Shown here: positions 8,402 through 16,555 of the stretch, in pieces | Layout: each line of letters opens with the position of its first letter | How positions within the stretch are numbered: position 1 is the first letter of the stretch | DNA from: GCA-002712045 sp028112705 | GTDB lineage: Bacteria; Pseudomonadota; Alphaproteobacteria; Rhodobacterales; Rhodobacteraceae | Assembly (NCBI GenBank): GCA_028112705.1 | Contig: JAOGYN010000001.1 | Location: forward strand, 1-64,000 | Length of the DNA: 64,000 nt | Reading direction: 5' to 3' | The notes under the pieces: model-generated | What the model was told of the DNA's origin: nothing | Databases searched by the model: none | Seen by the model: the letters and a program-made list of their open reading frames with translations, nothing else | Translations under genes and position numbers: made by a program

Positions 8402-8580
8402 TGAGTTTTAAACAAACTATTATTTATGGAATAGTTGTAGCGTCAGTTATATTTTTCATTGGGTGAATTACGGGAATGGGCGGTGATTTTTAGCCAAATA
8501 TTATGTTTTCTGGATTAATGGGAGTTTTAGCAGTGATAGCGATAAGGGTTTTAATAAAGATACAAAAAATAAGTAAATAA
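8401..8580 (+). pseudogene. Interrupted small membrane-protein gene between sufB and sufC
   Basis: From the ATG that overlaps the sufB stop there is a 60-codon frame ending at TAA 8578-8580, broken by TGA at 8464-8466 and TAG at 8491-8493. Read through, it gives a two-helix membrane hairpin: IIYGIVVASVIFFIG before the first stop, and IMFSGLMGVLAVIAIRVL after the second, then a basic tail. Both stops are one base from TGG, and Trp would suit each site (IG-W-ITG and DF-W-PNI). TGA and TAG both end real genes here, so recoding is unlikely. It looks like a recently inactivated two-TM gene or two sequencing errors. A remaining ATG at 8503 could still give 25 residues. Confidence 0.55.
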
Positions 8581-8603
8581 ATTGAAATTAATTAGGAAAT
8601 TTA

Positions 8604-9359
8604 ATGTTATATATCAATAATTTAAATGTTGAACTTGAAGACGAAAAGAAGAAAATTTTGAATGGAGTTAATCTAGATATAAATGCTGGAGAAGTTCATG
8701 CAATAATGGGTCCAAATGGCTCTGGAAAATCTACTTTATCGTATGTACTGTCGGGAAAAGATGGTTATCGAGTTACAGAAGGTTCTGCTACTTTTGAAGG
8801 CCGTGAGATCTTAGAGTTAAGCCCTGACGAAAGAGCTTCATTAGGTCTTTTTCTAGCTTTTCAATATCCAGTAGAAATCCCTGGAGTGGGTAATATGACT
8901 TTTCTACGGACAGCACTGAATTCCCAAAGAAAATCTAGAGGAGTTGAAGAGTTGTCTGCTGCTGAATTTCTTAAAATTGTTAGGGAAAAGGCGAAAAATT
9001 TAAAAATAGATGCTGAAATGCTAAAAAGACCAGTAAATGTGGGCTTCTCTGGAGGGGAGAAAAAGAGAAACGAAATTCTTCAAATGGCGATGTTAGAACC
9101 TAAAATGTGTATACTTGATGAAACTGATAGTGGACTGGATGTCGATGCAATGAAGTTGGTGGCTGAGGGCGTGAATGCTCTTAGATCGAAGGATAGGTCT
9201 TTTCTAGTTATCACTCATTATCAAAGATTACTTGATCACATCGTTCCTGATGTTGTCCATATCATGGCAGATGGAAAAATTATAAAATCTGGTGGTGCTG
9301 ATTTGGCTTTGGAAGTTGAAAATAACGGTTATAGTGATTTATTGGCTGAGTATAATTAA
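8604..9359 (+). CDS. sufC: SufC, ATPase of the SufBCD complex
   Basis: An ABC-type ATPase of 251 residues that binds SufB and SufD and drives the conformational change for cluster assembly; it is not a transporter. Walker A is GPNGSGKST, the signature is FSGGEKKRNE (the SufC form of LSGGQ), and Walker B is MCILDETDSGLDVD with the switch histidine in VITHYQRLL. It starts at ATG 8604 with AGGAAA upstream. Its stop overlaps the sufD start by one base (TAATG), indicating tight coupling. Confidence 0.98.
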   Translation: MLYINNLNVELEDEKKKILNGVNLDINAGEVHAIMGPNGSGKSTLSYVLSGKDGYRVTEGSATFEGREILELSPDERASLGLFLAFQYPVEIPGVGNMTFLRTALNSQRKSRGVEELSAAEFLKIVREKAKNLKIDAEMLKRPVNVGFSGGEKKRNEILQMAMLEPKMCILDETDSGLDVDAMKLVAEGVNALRSKDRSFLVITHYQRLLDHIVPDVVHIMADGKIIKSGGADLALEVENNGYSDLLAEYN

Positions 9360-10636
9360 TGCCAAAAACTAATCTAACTGAGCAAAAAATTAGTAGCTAT
9401 TCTTTGCCAACCGAGGCAAGCTGGGCTATAAAATCCCGAAAAAGTGCTTTAAACTGGCTTGAAACAACTGGTTTGCCAAATAGAAGAGACGAATATTGGA
9501 AAAATACTGATCCTTCGTATTTTAATACCATCAAGAAGCCAGAGCGTAATAAAATAGACTATGTAGAGAATTCAATATTTGAAAATATAGATAGAATAAA
9601 TATTGTTTTTGAAGATGGTTATTTTAATGCTTCAAAATCAGATGAACTTTTGCTTAAAGGAATTGAAATTGACACGATAAGTGTAGCAAATCAAAAAGGT
9701 AATCACTGGTCTGCCAATTATTTCGGGGTTTTAGAGAAATCATCACAAGTACCCGTTGAAAGAACTTTAGCGAGTTTAAACACTGCATTTGCGGTTGAAG
9801 GGCTAGCAATTAGGATCACTGATAAAATTGATAAACCAATTTCGATCACATATTTACATACCAATGATACCTCAGATGTTTTGATTCATCATGTTATTAA
9901 AATTGAAAAAAATGCGAGTGTTACAATCTTGGAAAGTGGAGGTGTTGCGTCTCGATCAAATTGCCTAATGGAAGTGTTTGTTTGTGAAAATGCTGAATTT
10001 GACCATGTTAGGGTGCAAGGTAGAAGCCACGAGAAAATAGCTGTCACACATTTATTTGCCAATTTACTTAATGATTCATCAATGAAAAGTTTTACATTAA
10101 CCGTCAATGGGAAATCAATCAGGAATGAGTATGTCGTAGATATTAATGGCGAAAACTCTAAAGCGCATCTTGGTGGAGCGGCGGTGGGTGATCGGGGATT
10201 TTCTCAAGATGATACAATATTCGTTTCCCATAATAAACCAAATTGTGAAAGTAGACAGGTCTTCAAGAAGGTTTTAAGAAATGGAGCAAAGGGTGTGTTT
10301 CAAGGAAAAATTCTGGTTAAAGACGGCGCTCAAAAAACAGACGGATATCAAATCAGTCAAGGATTAATGTTAGATGATGATAGTAGTTTCCTTGCAAAAC
10401 CTGAGCTTGAAATTTATGCTGATGACGTCATATGTTCTCACGGTTCAACTTGCGGTGAAATAGATAATGCTGCCCTATTTTATTTGACCTCGAGAGGAAT
10501 CCCAATGGCAGAGGCACAAGATATGCTAGTATTAGCATTTTTAAATGACGCAATAGAAGAAATTTCTGATGAAAGCATCAGAACTATTATTGGTAGTCGT
10601 TTAAAAGATTGGATGGTAAAAAGACATAAGTCATGA
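9359..10636 (+). CDS. sufD: SufD, Fe-S assembly scaffold subunit
   Basis: A 425-residue SufD that pairs with SufB. The C-terminal half has the conserved block QKTDGYQISQGLMLDDDSSF and the KPELEIYADDVICSHGSTCGEID segment, which includes the histidine and cysteine conserved in SufD. The N-terminus is a helical domain with WRYTDP-like wording (YWKNTDPSYF). It starts at ATG 9359 inside the sufC stop and ends with TGA overlapping the next gene's ATG (ATGA), so it is translated as part of the operon. Confidence 0.97.
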   Translation: MPKTNLTEQKISSYSLPTEASWAIKSRKSALNWLETTGLPNRRDEYWKNTDPSYFNTIKKPERNKIDYVENSIFENIDRINIVFEDGYFNASKSDELLLKGIEIDTISVANQKGNHWSANYFGVLEKSSQVPVERTLASLNTAFAVEGLAIRITDKIDKPISITYLHTNDTSDVLIHHVIKIEKNASVTILESGGVASRSNCLMEVFVCENAEFDHVRVQGRSHEKIAVTHLFANLLNDSSMKSFTLTVNGKSIRNEYVVDINGENSKAHLGGAAVGDRGFSQDDTIFVSHNKPNCESRQVFKKVLRNGAKGVFQGKILVKDGAQKTDGYQISQGLMLDDDSSFLAKPELEIYADDVICSHGSTCGEIDNAALFYLTSRGIPMAEAQDMLVLAFLNDAIEEISDESIRTIIGSRLKDWMVKRHKS

Positions 10637-11115
10637 GTATTGTTAGTAATATTTTTTTTAGTTATTTCTCTCCAGTAAAAATATTTAATGACCAGATAAT
10701 AAAAAAAACGGAGGGTCAGCTTTTTGGTGTTCTTGTTTTTGGTTGTCTAATTACTTTGATTAGTCAGTTTCCACTGCTTTACTACAGATCCTTATCTTCT
10801 CTTGATCCTTTGATAGGTATGTTTTCCGCTAACTTGGTGGCTGTTTTGTTTATCACACCATTATTTTTTTATGTGTGTTCAGGTATTTTTTTTTTAGTTT
10901 TCAGATTGTTTAAATTTCGAGTAACAAGTCTACAGAGTAGAATGTCATTATTCTGGTCTTTTGCATTAGTTAGTCCGTGGGGTTTAGTTAATAGTTTAAT
11001 AAAGGTAACTAATTGTCCCATATGGTTTGAGATTTCATTTTCAATATTTATATTTTTGATATTTTGTATGTTTTTTTATTATTTTTTAAAGGTGTGTTCA
11101 GAATACAAAGGTTAA
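10633..11115 (+). CDS. YIP1-like small integral membrane protein, SUF-linked
   Basis: A 160-residue hydrophobic protein with about four membrane segments (near residues 29-48, 60-90, 104-125 and 133-155). The start ATG overlaps the sufD stop by four bases, so it is in the operon. Length, topology and position (directly after sufD, followed by a second similar protein) match the paired YIP1-family proteins seen after sufD in Rhodobacterales. Primary-sequence support is thin because membrane proteins of low G+C genomes are Phe/Ile/Leu-rich. Function in Fe-S assembly is undescribed as far as I know. Confidence 0.65.
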   Translation: MSIVSNIFFSYFSPVKIFNDQIIKKTEGQLFGVLVFGCLITLISQFPLLYYRSLSSLDPLIGMFSANLVAVLFITPLFFYVCSGIFFLVFRLFKFRVTSLQSRMSLFWSFALVSPWGLVNSLIKVTNCPIWFEISFSIFIFLIFCMFFYYFLKVCSEYKG

Positions 11116-11208
11116 AATTCTCTTTATATTTGACCTAATCTTGTTTTGTTTTTGTTATTAATGAATTATCCGTTACATAATATTAGATTTTTTTAGATGG
11201 TGTTTTAA

Positions 11209-11793
11209 ATGAGTATAAATTGGTTAGAATTATTTTTGCTTTCAGCTAGAAATCCTAAAGCTGGGATGTCTAAATTACTAGAGTTAAATTTCAATAATTT
11301 TCAATTATTACAAATTGCTATGTTAGCTGTTTGCCTTATTTCAATATTTTTATTTCTTGTAGTATCAACTTTTGGAGCTGTTTTGCCAAGTGCTCTTGAA
11401 ATGCAACCGAACCAGGCTAACATATTTTCTACGTTACAATCAATTAAACCAATTAATATAGTTATCAGTGGTATCATTTCTTTTGTTGCGCGTGGGATTG
11501 CCTTAACATATTTTGGTCGCGTCTTTAATGGTCTTGGTAGTCTACGTAATTCCATTCTTAGTTTAGCTTGGTTTGATATAATTCATTCAATGGGCTTGGC
11601 TATTGTGTTTATTGGGTTATGGGTTTCGCCTACTATAACAATATTGTTTACATTGTTGGGAACAATTTGGTTAATTTGGATAGCAGTTTCATTTATATCT
11701 GTTTTGCATAATTTTAAAAATGTAGCATTTGTATTTTTTGGTATGATCATTGGATATATCTTATTACATTTTTCTTTAAATTTAATTTTTTAG
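11209..11793 (+). CDS. YIP1 family membrane protein
   Basis: A 194-residue protein with about five predicted membrane helices (near 34-57, 82-100, 112-135, 140-162 and 168-192). It contains small and polar residues between helices as in bacterial YIP1/DUF1282-like proteins (ARGIALTYFGRVFNGLGS). It lies 93 bases after the first YIP1-like gene and probably closes the SUF operon. No catalytic residues are evident. Its role is unknown. Confidence 0.7.
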   Translation: MSINWLELFLLSARNPKAGMSKLLELNFNNFQLLQIAMLAVCLISIFLFLVVSTFGAVLPSALEMQPNQANIFSTLQSIKPINIVISGIISFVARGIALTYFGRVFNGLGSLRNSILSLAWFDIIHSMGLAIVFIGLWVSPTITILFTLLGTIWLIWIAVSFISVLHNFKNVAFVFFGMIIGYILLHFSLNLIF

Positions 11794-11862
11794 TTTTTTA
11801 ATAGTAATTATTTTATTTAATATCTTTTTGGTTATTCAATCTAAAGGGAGCCAGAGAAAAGC

Positions 11863-12042
11863 ATGACAAACTCAATCTTTGAACCTGGGATGTTGGTGCG
11901 AATGGACTCGCAATTGGGATGGGGGACAGGTCAAATTCAATCAGTTATAGGTGAAAAGGTGACTGTCAATTTTGAAAACCAAGGTAAGCTTGTCTTAAAT
12001 ACTGAGAAAGTTGAATTATCATTGGTATTTTTAGATGAATAA
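11863..12042 (+). CDS. DUF3553 family protein
   Basis: A 59-residue protein. The text FEPGMLVR, WGTGQIQSVIGEKVTVNFENQGK and the following hydrophobic tail match DUF3553, a small beta-barrel-like domain common in alphaproteobacteria and also found fused to UvrD/PcrA helicases. The wording GxGQVQSxxGxxxTVxFExxGK is the family core. It starts at ATG 11863 behind AAAGGGAG. It sits 69 bases after the second YIP1-like gene and 28 bases before olsB, on the same strand. The biochemical role is not established. Confidence 0.88.
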   Translation: MTNSIFEPGMLVRMDSQLGWGTGQIQSVIGEKVTVNFENQGKLVLNTEKVELSLVFLDE

Positions 12043-12070
12043 GAATTATTAAAAGGTAATTTAAATAACT

Positions 12071-12823
12071 GTGACATATAATTTATCAATTAAATTTGCT
12101 GAAACAGAACGAGAATTATCTTTAATCGCGGGTTTGCGATATAAGGTGTTCAGAGATGAGTTTAAGGCAGATGGTGATAGTTTTGATCATTTCAATAAAT
12201 TAGAATGGGGACCATATGATGATAGTTGTAAACATATTTTATGTATGGCTAAGTTTCCAGATAAAAAAGAAATAGCAATTGGTACATTTCGGATTAGGAC
12301 TCTAAATAATACTGATGATAAATATCAAATACAATCAGAATTCAACATTGATAAGCTATTGGAAAGAAAGCTTAATTCATGTGAGCTAGGACGAATTTGT
12401 ATTGATTCTCATTTTAGAAATGGCATTATTTTGTTTGAAATTTGGCTATTTTTATTTAATTATTTAAGAGAAAAAAATATTGAAATAATTATTGGAGTAG
12501 GGAGTTTTATGGGGTGTGATTTGACTTATCATATGAACTCAATTCGAGCATTATTTGACAAGTACGTCTCGCCTGAAACTAAGATGATCAAATCAAACCA
12601 AGAAATAAATGAAAACATTTTTGAGAATGAATCATACAACGAGGTTGAAGGTATCAAGAGAATACCTGATATATTAAAAGCTTATTTGCGGTTTGGGTGC
12701 CGTGTTGCTCCATATTACTATATAGACTATGAGTTTAGAACTATCGATGTTTGCTGTGTTCTATTAATTAAAGATATTCCTAATTATCAACAAAAAATGT
12801 TAAAAAAGGGATTTTTATCTTGA
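12071..12823 (+). CDS. olsB: Ornithine-acyl-ACP N-acyltransferase (OlsB-like)
   Basis: A 250-residue GNAT-fold acyltransferase of the OlsB/autoinducer-synthase-like group, which attaches a 3-hydroxyacyl chain from ACP to the alpha-amino group of ornithine, giving lyso-ornithine lipid. Recognisable parts are the N-terminal LRYKVFRDEF segment, the CELGRICIDSHFRNG core strand/helix, and the late LKAYLRFGCRVAP motif. It starts at GTG 12071 and overlaps the next gene by four bases (TTGA). The pairing with an OlsA-type acyltransferase strongly supports the assignment. Ornithine lipids commonly replace phospholipids in phosphate-poor sea water. Confidence 0.85.
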   Translation: MTYNLSIKFAETERELSLIAGLRYKVFRDEFKADGDSFDHFNKLEWGPYDDSCKHILCMAKFPDKKEIAIGTFRIRTLNNTDDKYQIQSEFNIDKLLERKLNSCELGRICIDSHFRNGIILFEIWLFLFNYLREKNIEIIIGVGSFMGCDLTYHMNSIRALFDKYVSPETKMIKSNQEINENIFENESYNEVEGIKRIPDILKAYLRFGCRVAPYYYIDYEFRTIDVCCVLLIKDIPNYQQKMLKKGFLS

Positions 12824-13641
12824 ATACATGGTATGGAAAATTGTCAGAACCAACCGTAAAAAAATTTACTTTCCTTGAGTGGCTTCGAATTTGTTTGCGA
12901 GCGTTTTTTATAATATTACTTATCTGTGTAAATTTAATTATTTTTGTTTTATTACGGTTTGTAGAAAAATATTTATCAAATTTAAAATTATCTTACAAAA
13001 TTGTTAAACTTGTAAGTAGAACAACCCTACGAACTTTGAAAATTAAATTAATTGTTCACGGTTTGCCAATGATTGAAAATGGTTGCGTGGTGGCAAACCA
13101 TGTGAGTTGGTTAGATATTTTCTCTTTAAGTTCAGTTCAAAATATTGTTTTTGTATCAAAGTCAGATGTTTCAACCTGGTTTGGGATTGGAGCTTTGGCC
13201 AGGATAGTTGGAGTGTTATTTATAAGCCGAAAAAGAAATCAAGTTATAACAAATAATTTAAATTTTGAAAAACGTTTAAATAAAGGTGAGAAGTTATTGT
13301 TTTTCCCAGAAGGTACCTCTTCGGATGGTTTGCAGGTTTTACCATTTAAATCATCGTTATTTGAAGCTTTAATGAATAATAAAAAAATTTCTAATCTGCA
13401 CGTCCAAGGAGTGTCAATTGTGTATACTGCACCTGATTTGGAAGATAAAAGGTTTTATGGATGGTGGGGAAAAATGGAATTTCTGGATCATCTTTTGGGC
13501 ATATTAAGCACTAATAAAAAGGGAAAAATTGAACTTTTTTTTCACTCTCCACATCTGGTTTCGAGCTTTAACAATCGAAAAATGCTAGCAAATACTTTGT
13601 ATCTAGATGTTTCATCTGTTTTTAGATCAAGAGATCATTGA
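12820..13641 (+). CDS. olsA: Lyso-ornithine lipid O-acyltransferase / PlsC-like (OlsA)
   Basis: A 273-residue membrane-bound PlsC-family acyltransferase. It has an N-terminal membrane anchor (about 27-47), the HX4D motif as NHVSWLD (H94, D99), and the acceptor/phosphate motif FPEGT at 162-166. Following olsB it most likely adds the second acyl chain to lyso-ornithine lipid; a general 1-acylglycerol-3-phosphate acyltransferase activity is the alternative. The start is TTG 12820 within the olsB stop, with AAGGG nine bases upstream. Its 3' end overlaps the convergent ThiE-like gene by 20 bases. Confidence 0.85.
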   Translation: MNTWYGKLSEPTVKKFTFLEWLRICLRAFFIILLICVNLIIFVLLRFVEKYLSNLKLSYKIVKLVSRTTLRTLKIKLIVHGLPMIENGCVVANHVSWLDIFSLSSVQNIVFVSKSDVSTWFGIGALARIVGVLFISRKRNQVITNNLNFEKRLNKGEKLLFFPEGTSSDGLQVLPFKSSLFEALMNNKKISNLHVQGVSIVYTAPDLEDKRFYGWWGKMEFLDHLLGILSTNKKGKIELFFHSPHLVSSFNNRKMLANTLYLDVSSVFRSRDH

Positions 13642-14209
13642 TTTTGCTAAAGTATTCATTATTTCTCCAGTCATTAGGTGAAATAGAAATAAAGTCTGAT
13701 ACTTTCAATACTGCGCTCATTTGTTGCAAGGTATTACAGCCTTCAGCTACTAGAGAAATTTCGACGGTTTGATGCCACCATTCAAATAATTCAGTTTCAA
13801 TTATGCTGGACTCAGATTCGCTTTGGTTATTTGGCATCTTAAATGAGATGTAACTAGCGCCCATTTCAGCTGAAATCAAACCAGCATGCCTGGAGTGACC
13901 ACAGTCCACTCCAATCATAAATTCGTCAGTCACCATTTTAATTATATTTTCTGAATCTTGATTGTCTCTATTTAAGTGAACTCCATCCAATCCAAGGCTC
14001 TTAGCCATTTCATAATTATCTTCCAGAATAAATGGCACTTCCAAGTTGTGGCAAATTAGTCTGAATTGGTCACATTTTTTTCTCAAGTCCTCTGGATCAT
14101 GGCCCTTATTTGCCAACCTAACGCATGGAATCGAATTGTTTGACAAAAGAGTTGTTAACTCTGTCTCAGTAGTGGTCGTGTCAATAATTATATAAGCTTT
14201 AGCTGTCAC
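13622..14209 (-). CDS. Divergent ThiE-like (thiamine phosphate synthase family) protein
   Basis: A 195-residue predicted TIM-barrel protein. LGLDGVHLNRDN corresponds to the ThiE motif (G)ADGVHLGQ-D, and GVDCGHSRHAGLISAEMGASYISF follows the ThiE pattern of a conserved G-S-H-E-A run before GADY. Usual substrate-binding words have changed: NDR before the motif is EDN, the LR-K strand reads VRLANK, and the glycine-rich phosphate loop near the C-terminus is weak. It may be a paralogue with another role rather than a true thiamine phosphate synthase. No other thi genes are near. It starts with ATG 14209. Confidence 0.65.
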   Translation of the reverse strand: MTAKAYIIIDTTTTETELTTLLSNNSIPCVRLANKGHDPEDLRKKCDQFRLICHNLEVPFILEDNYEMAKSLGLDGVHLNRDNQDSENIIKMVTDEFMIGVDCGHSRHAGLISAEMGASYISFKMPNNQSESESSIIETELFEWWHQTVEISLVAEGCNTLQQMSAVLKVSDFISISPNDWRNNEYFSKINDLLI

Positions 14210-14253
14210 TGTGATTCCTATGAAAAGTTTATCATAATTTAAGTTATAAGTTA

Positions 14254-16305
14254 TTATGTTCTACGGCGTCGTCGACCTCGGTTTTCACGTGATGTATTAT
14301 CATTGTTTTTATTAAAATTTACATCAGGTAAGGTGACAATAGTTTCTAAAATTGGAAAGGGATCTGATGAATTTGGAATTGCAGATGCATTTATAAAGTG
14401 TTCTTGAAATCTAGGTTCAATTGCTGTTTCGATCTTATCAATACGACTGACAATAGTTTCTATCTCAGTTCGTGATTTTTTGTTTAATAATGCTATTCGG
14501 GCACCTGTCCCTGCAGCATTCCCTGCTGAGGTGACTTTCTTAATTTCACAATCTGGGATCATCCCAAGAACCATAGCGTGTTTTGGTGATATGTGCGCAC
14601 CAAAAGCTCCCGCTAACACAATACGTTCGACAACATCAACATTTAACTTGTCCATTAAAAGCCTTGCACCTGAATATAATGCTGCTTTCGCCATCTGTAT
14701 CTCTCTTATATCTTTATTGGTCACTGTAATAATAGGCCCACCATTTTTGCTTCCGTCCCAAACCATGTAAGAATGAGTTCTTCCATCTAGAAAGCATCTC
14801 TCACTTCCAGTTTGCTCTGGTGATCCAATTAGGCCTGGTCCATCCACAATTCCAGCTATTCGCATCTCTGCGACCATTTCAATAATGCCAGAGCCACATA
14901 TGCCAGTTACTCCAGATTTTGAGATTGATGCAAAAAAACCTTGTTCATCTGACCAGATGCTTGACCCTATAACTCGAAATCGTGGTTCTTTGGTCATTGG
15001 GTTAATTTGCACCCTTTCAATAGCTCCGGGAGCTGCTCTCTGCCCTGATGAAATTTGAGCACCTTCAAATGCAGGACCAGTGGGGGATGAACAGGCTAAT
15101 ACTCCCAGTTTTTTACTCCCAAGCATAATTTCTGCATTAGTTCCAACATCTACAATTAGTACAAGATCATCAGAAAGATTTGGCGCTTCTGATAATGCCA
15201 CAGCAGCGGCATCAGCACCCACATGTCCTGCTATACATGGTAATATGTAACTTTGGGCTAACCTATTTAAATTTAAACCTAAGTCTTTTGCTGAAAGGTT
15301 TAAACTTCCAGATGTTGTTAGGGCGAATGGTGCTTGCCCTAGTTCAAAAGGATCAATCCCCAATAGTAAGTGATGCATGACTGGATTACAGACAAATACA
15401 CTATCCATTATCATATCTTTATCAATATTGGCTTCAGAAGTAACTTGATCAAATAATGAATTTAAACCATCTCGTACAGCGATTGTCATTTCTTCATTGC
15501 CACTAGGGTTCATCATTGAATAGCTTACTCTACTCATTAAATCCTCACCAAAACGTATTTGTGGGTTCATTGCGCCTGCAGAACTAACAACCAAACCTGT
15601 TTCTAAATCACACAGATTTGCAGCGATTGTTGTGGATCCTAAATCTACGGCCACTCCATAAATAGGACCGTCGTAAAAGCCTGACCAAATATGAATAATT
15701 TGGTTTCTCTTACTTCCTTCTTGATTGTGTAAGGCGACAGTTACTTTCCATTCACCTTTTCTAAGATACTTTTGTAAATTTTTGAATATTGTTAGATCTG
15801 CTTCAATATTTTTTATTTTCCATTGTGATAGAAAAGCTAATTTTAATCTTTCGAAGTCACCAGTTGGTTGGTGCATATCTGGCTCTTCAACTTCTATATA
15901 ATATTTTTTGATAGTTGGATTTACAAGAATATCTCTTGCTTCAACTCTTTTCCTAATAACTTGTTTATGAACTTGGCTTTCTTCTGGAACATCTATTATT
16001 ACATCAAAATTTATCTTTGCCTGGCAACCTAGTCTTCTTCCTTCTTTTAGGCCCCTTATTTTGTCATATCTATCCTCTACACTGTTCCATTTGCTCAATG
16101 CATCTTTAGTGACATTGATTCCATGCTTAGGAAAGTCTCCAAATGACGGTGTTATTTGACATTTTGAACATATCCCACGCATCCCACAAACGCTATCTAG
16201 GTCTACACCTAGAGTTCGAGCAGCTTGTAATACTGTTGTCCCAACTGGAAATTGTCCTTTTTTTCCTGATGGGGTAAATATGACCTGTGGATCTTTATCA
16301 GACAT
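14254..16305 (-). CDS. RACo-like corrinoid activator: 2Fe-2S ferredoxin plus ASKHA domain (DUF4445)
   Basis: A 683-residue protein. Residues 1-100 form a plant-type [2Fe-2S] domain with C40, C46, C49 and C94. The remainder carries the DUF4445/ASKHA ATPase region: GVAVDLGSTTIAANL (phosphate 1), LVLIVDVGTNAEIMLG (phosphate 2) and RIVLAGAFGAHISPKHA. Relatives (RACo, RamA-type activators) use ATP and low-potential electrons to reduce inactive Co(II) corrinoid proteins back to Co(I). The C-terminus ends in RENRGRRRRRT, a basic tail. It is therefore a likely partner of MttB-type methyltransferase systems, including the MttB homologue 10 kb away. The start ATG 16305 is preceded by AAAAGG. It is on the strand of the ABC importer but 250 bases away. 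Confidence 0.85.
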   Translation of the reverse strand: MSDKDPQVIFTPSGKKGQFPVGTTVLQAARTLGVDLDSVCGMRGICSKCQITPSFGDFPKHGINVTKDALSKWNSVEDRYDKIRGLKEGRRLGCQAKINFDVIIDVPEESQVHKQVIRKRVEARDILVNPTIKKYYIEVEEPDMHQPTGDFERLKLAFLSQWKIKNIEADLTIFKNLQKYLRKGEWKVTVALHNQEGSKRNQIIHIWSGFYDGPIYGVAVDLGSTTIAANLCDLETGLVVSSAGAMNPQIRFGEDLMSRVSYSMMNPSGNEEMTIAVRDGLNSLFDQVTSEANIDKDMIMDSVFVCNPVMHHLLLGIDPFELGQAPFALTTSGSLNLSAKDLGLNLNRLAQSYILPCIAGHVGADAAAVALSEAPNLSDDLVLIVDVGTNAEIMLGSKKLGVLACSSPTGPAFEGAQISSGQRAAPGAIERVQINPMTKEPRFRVIGSSIWSDEQGFFASISKSGVTGICGSGIIEMVAEMRIAGIVDGPGLIGSPEQTGSERCFLDGRTHSYMVWDGSKNGGPIITVTNKDIREIQMAKAALYSGARLLMDKLNVDVVERIVLAGAFGAHISPKHAMVLGMIPDCEIKKVTSAGNAAGTGARIALLNKKSRTEIETIVSRIDKIETAIEPRFQEHFINASAIPNSSDPFPILETIVTLPDVNFNKNNDNTSRENRGRRRRRT

Positions 16306-16555
16306 TACTTAGCCTTTTTATTATTTAGACAACAAATATGTTTTTTCTTGACATTATCAAATTACAAACGCGGCAACTATTCTCACCTAAACGGCATTAT
16401 TGACACTTGTACCGTAAATTAGAAGCAGATTATTTTTTGTTATACTGCAAGTTTATATTTGCGCACTATTTTTTTACAATAATTGAATTTTTTTAGGATA
16501 ACTGCTCAGAGAAAGTACTTTTTATAATTTATCTTTTATTAAATTGAATTACTTA

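Noticed and set aside
8464..8493. Recoding of TGA as Trp, or TAG as pyrrolysine, in the frame between sufB and sufC
   Set aside because: TGA ends sufD, lpxB and glnE, and TAG ends the thiolase, proB and aroK in normal fashion. The MttB homologue has no internal TAG, so there is no sign of a pyrrolysine system.
16306..16555. Small gene or terminator in the longest gap
   Set aside because: Only 20-codon frames without ribosome sites and a four-base stem were seen, so nothing was annotated.
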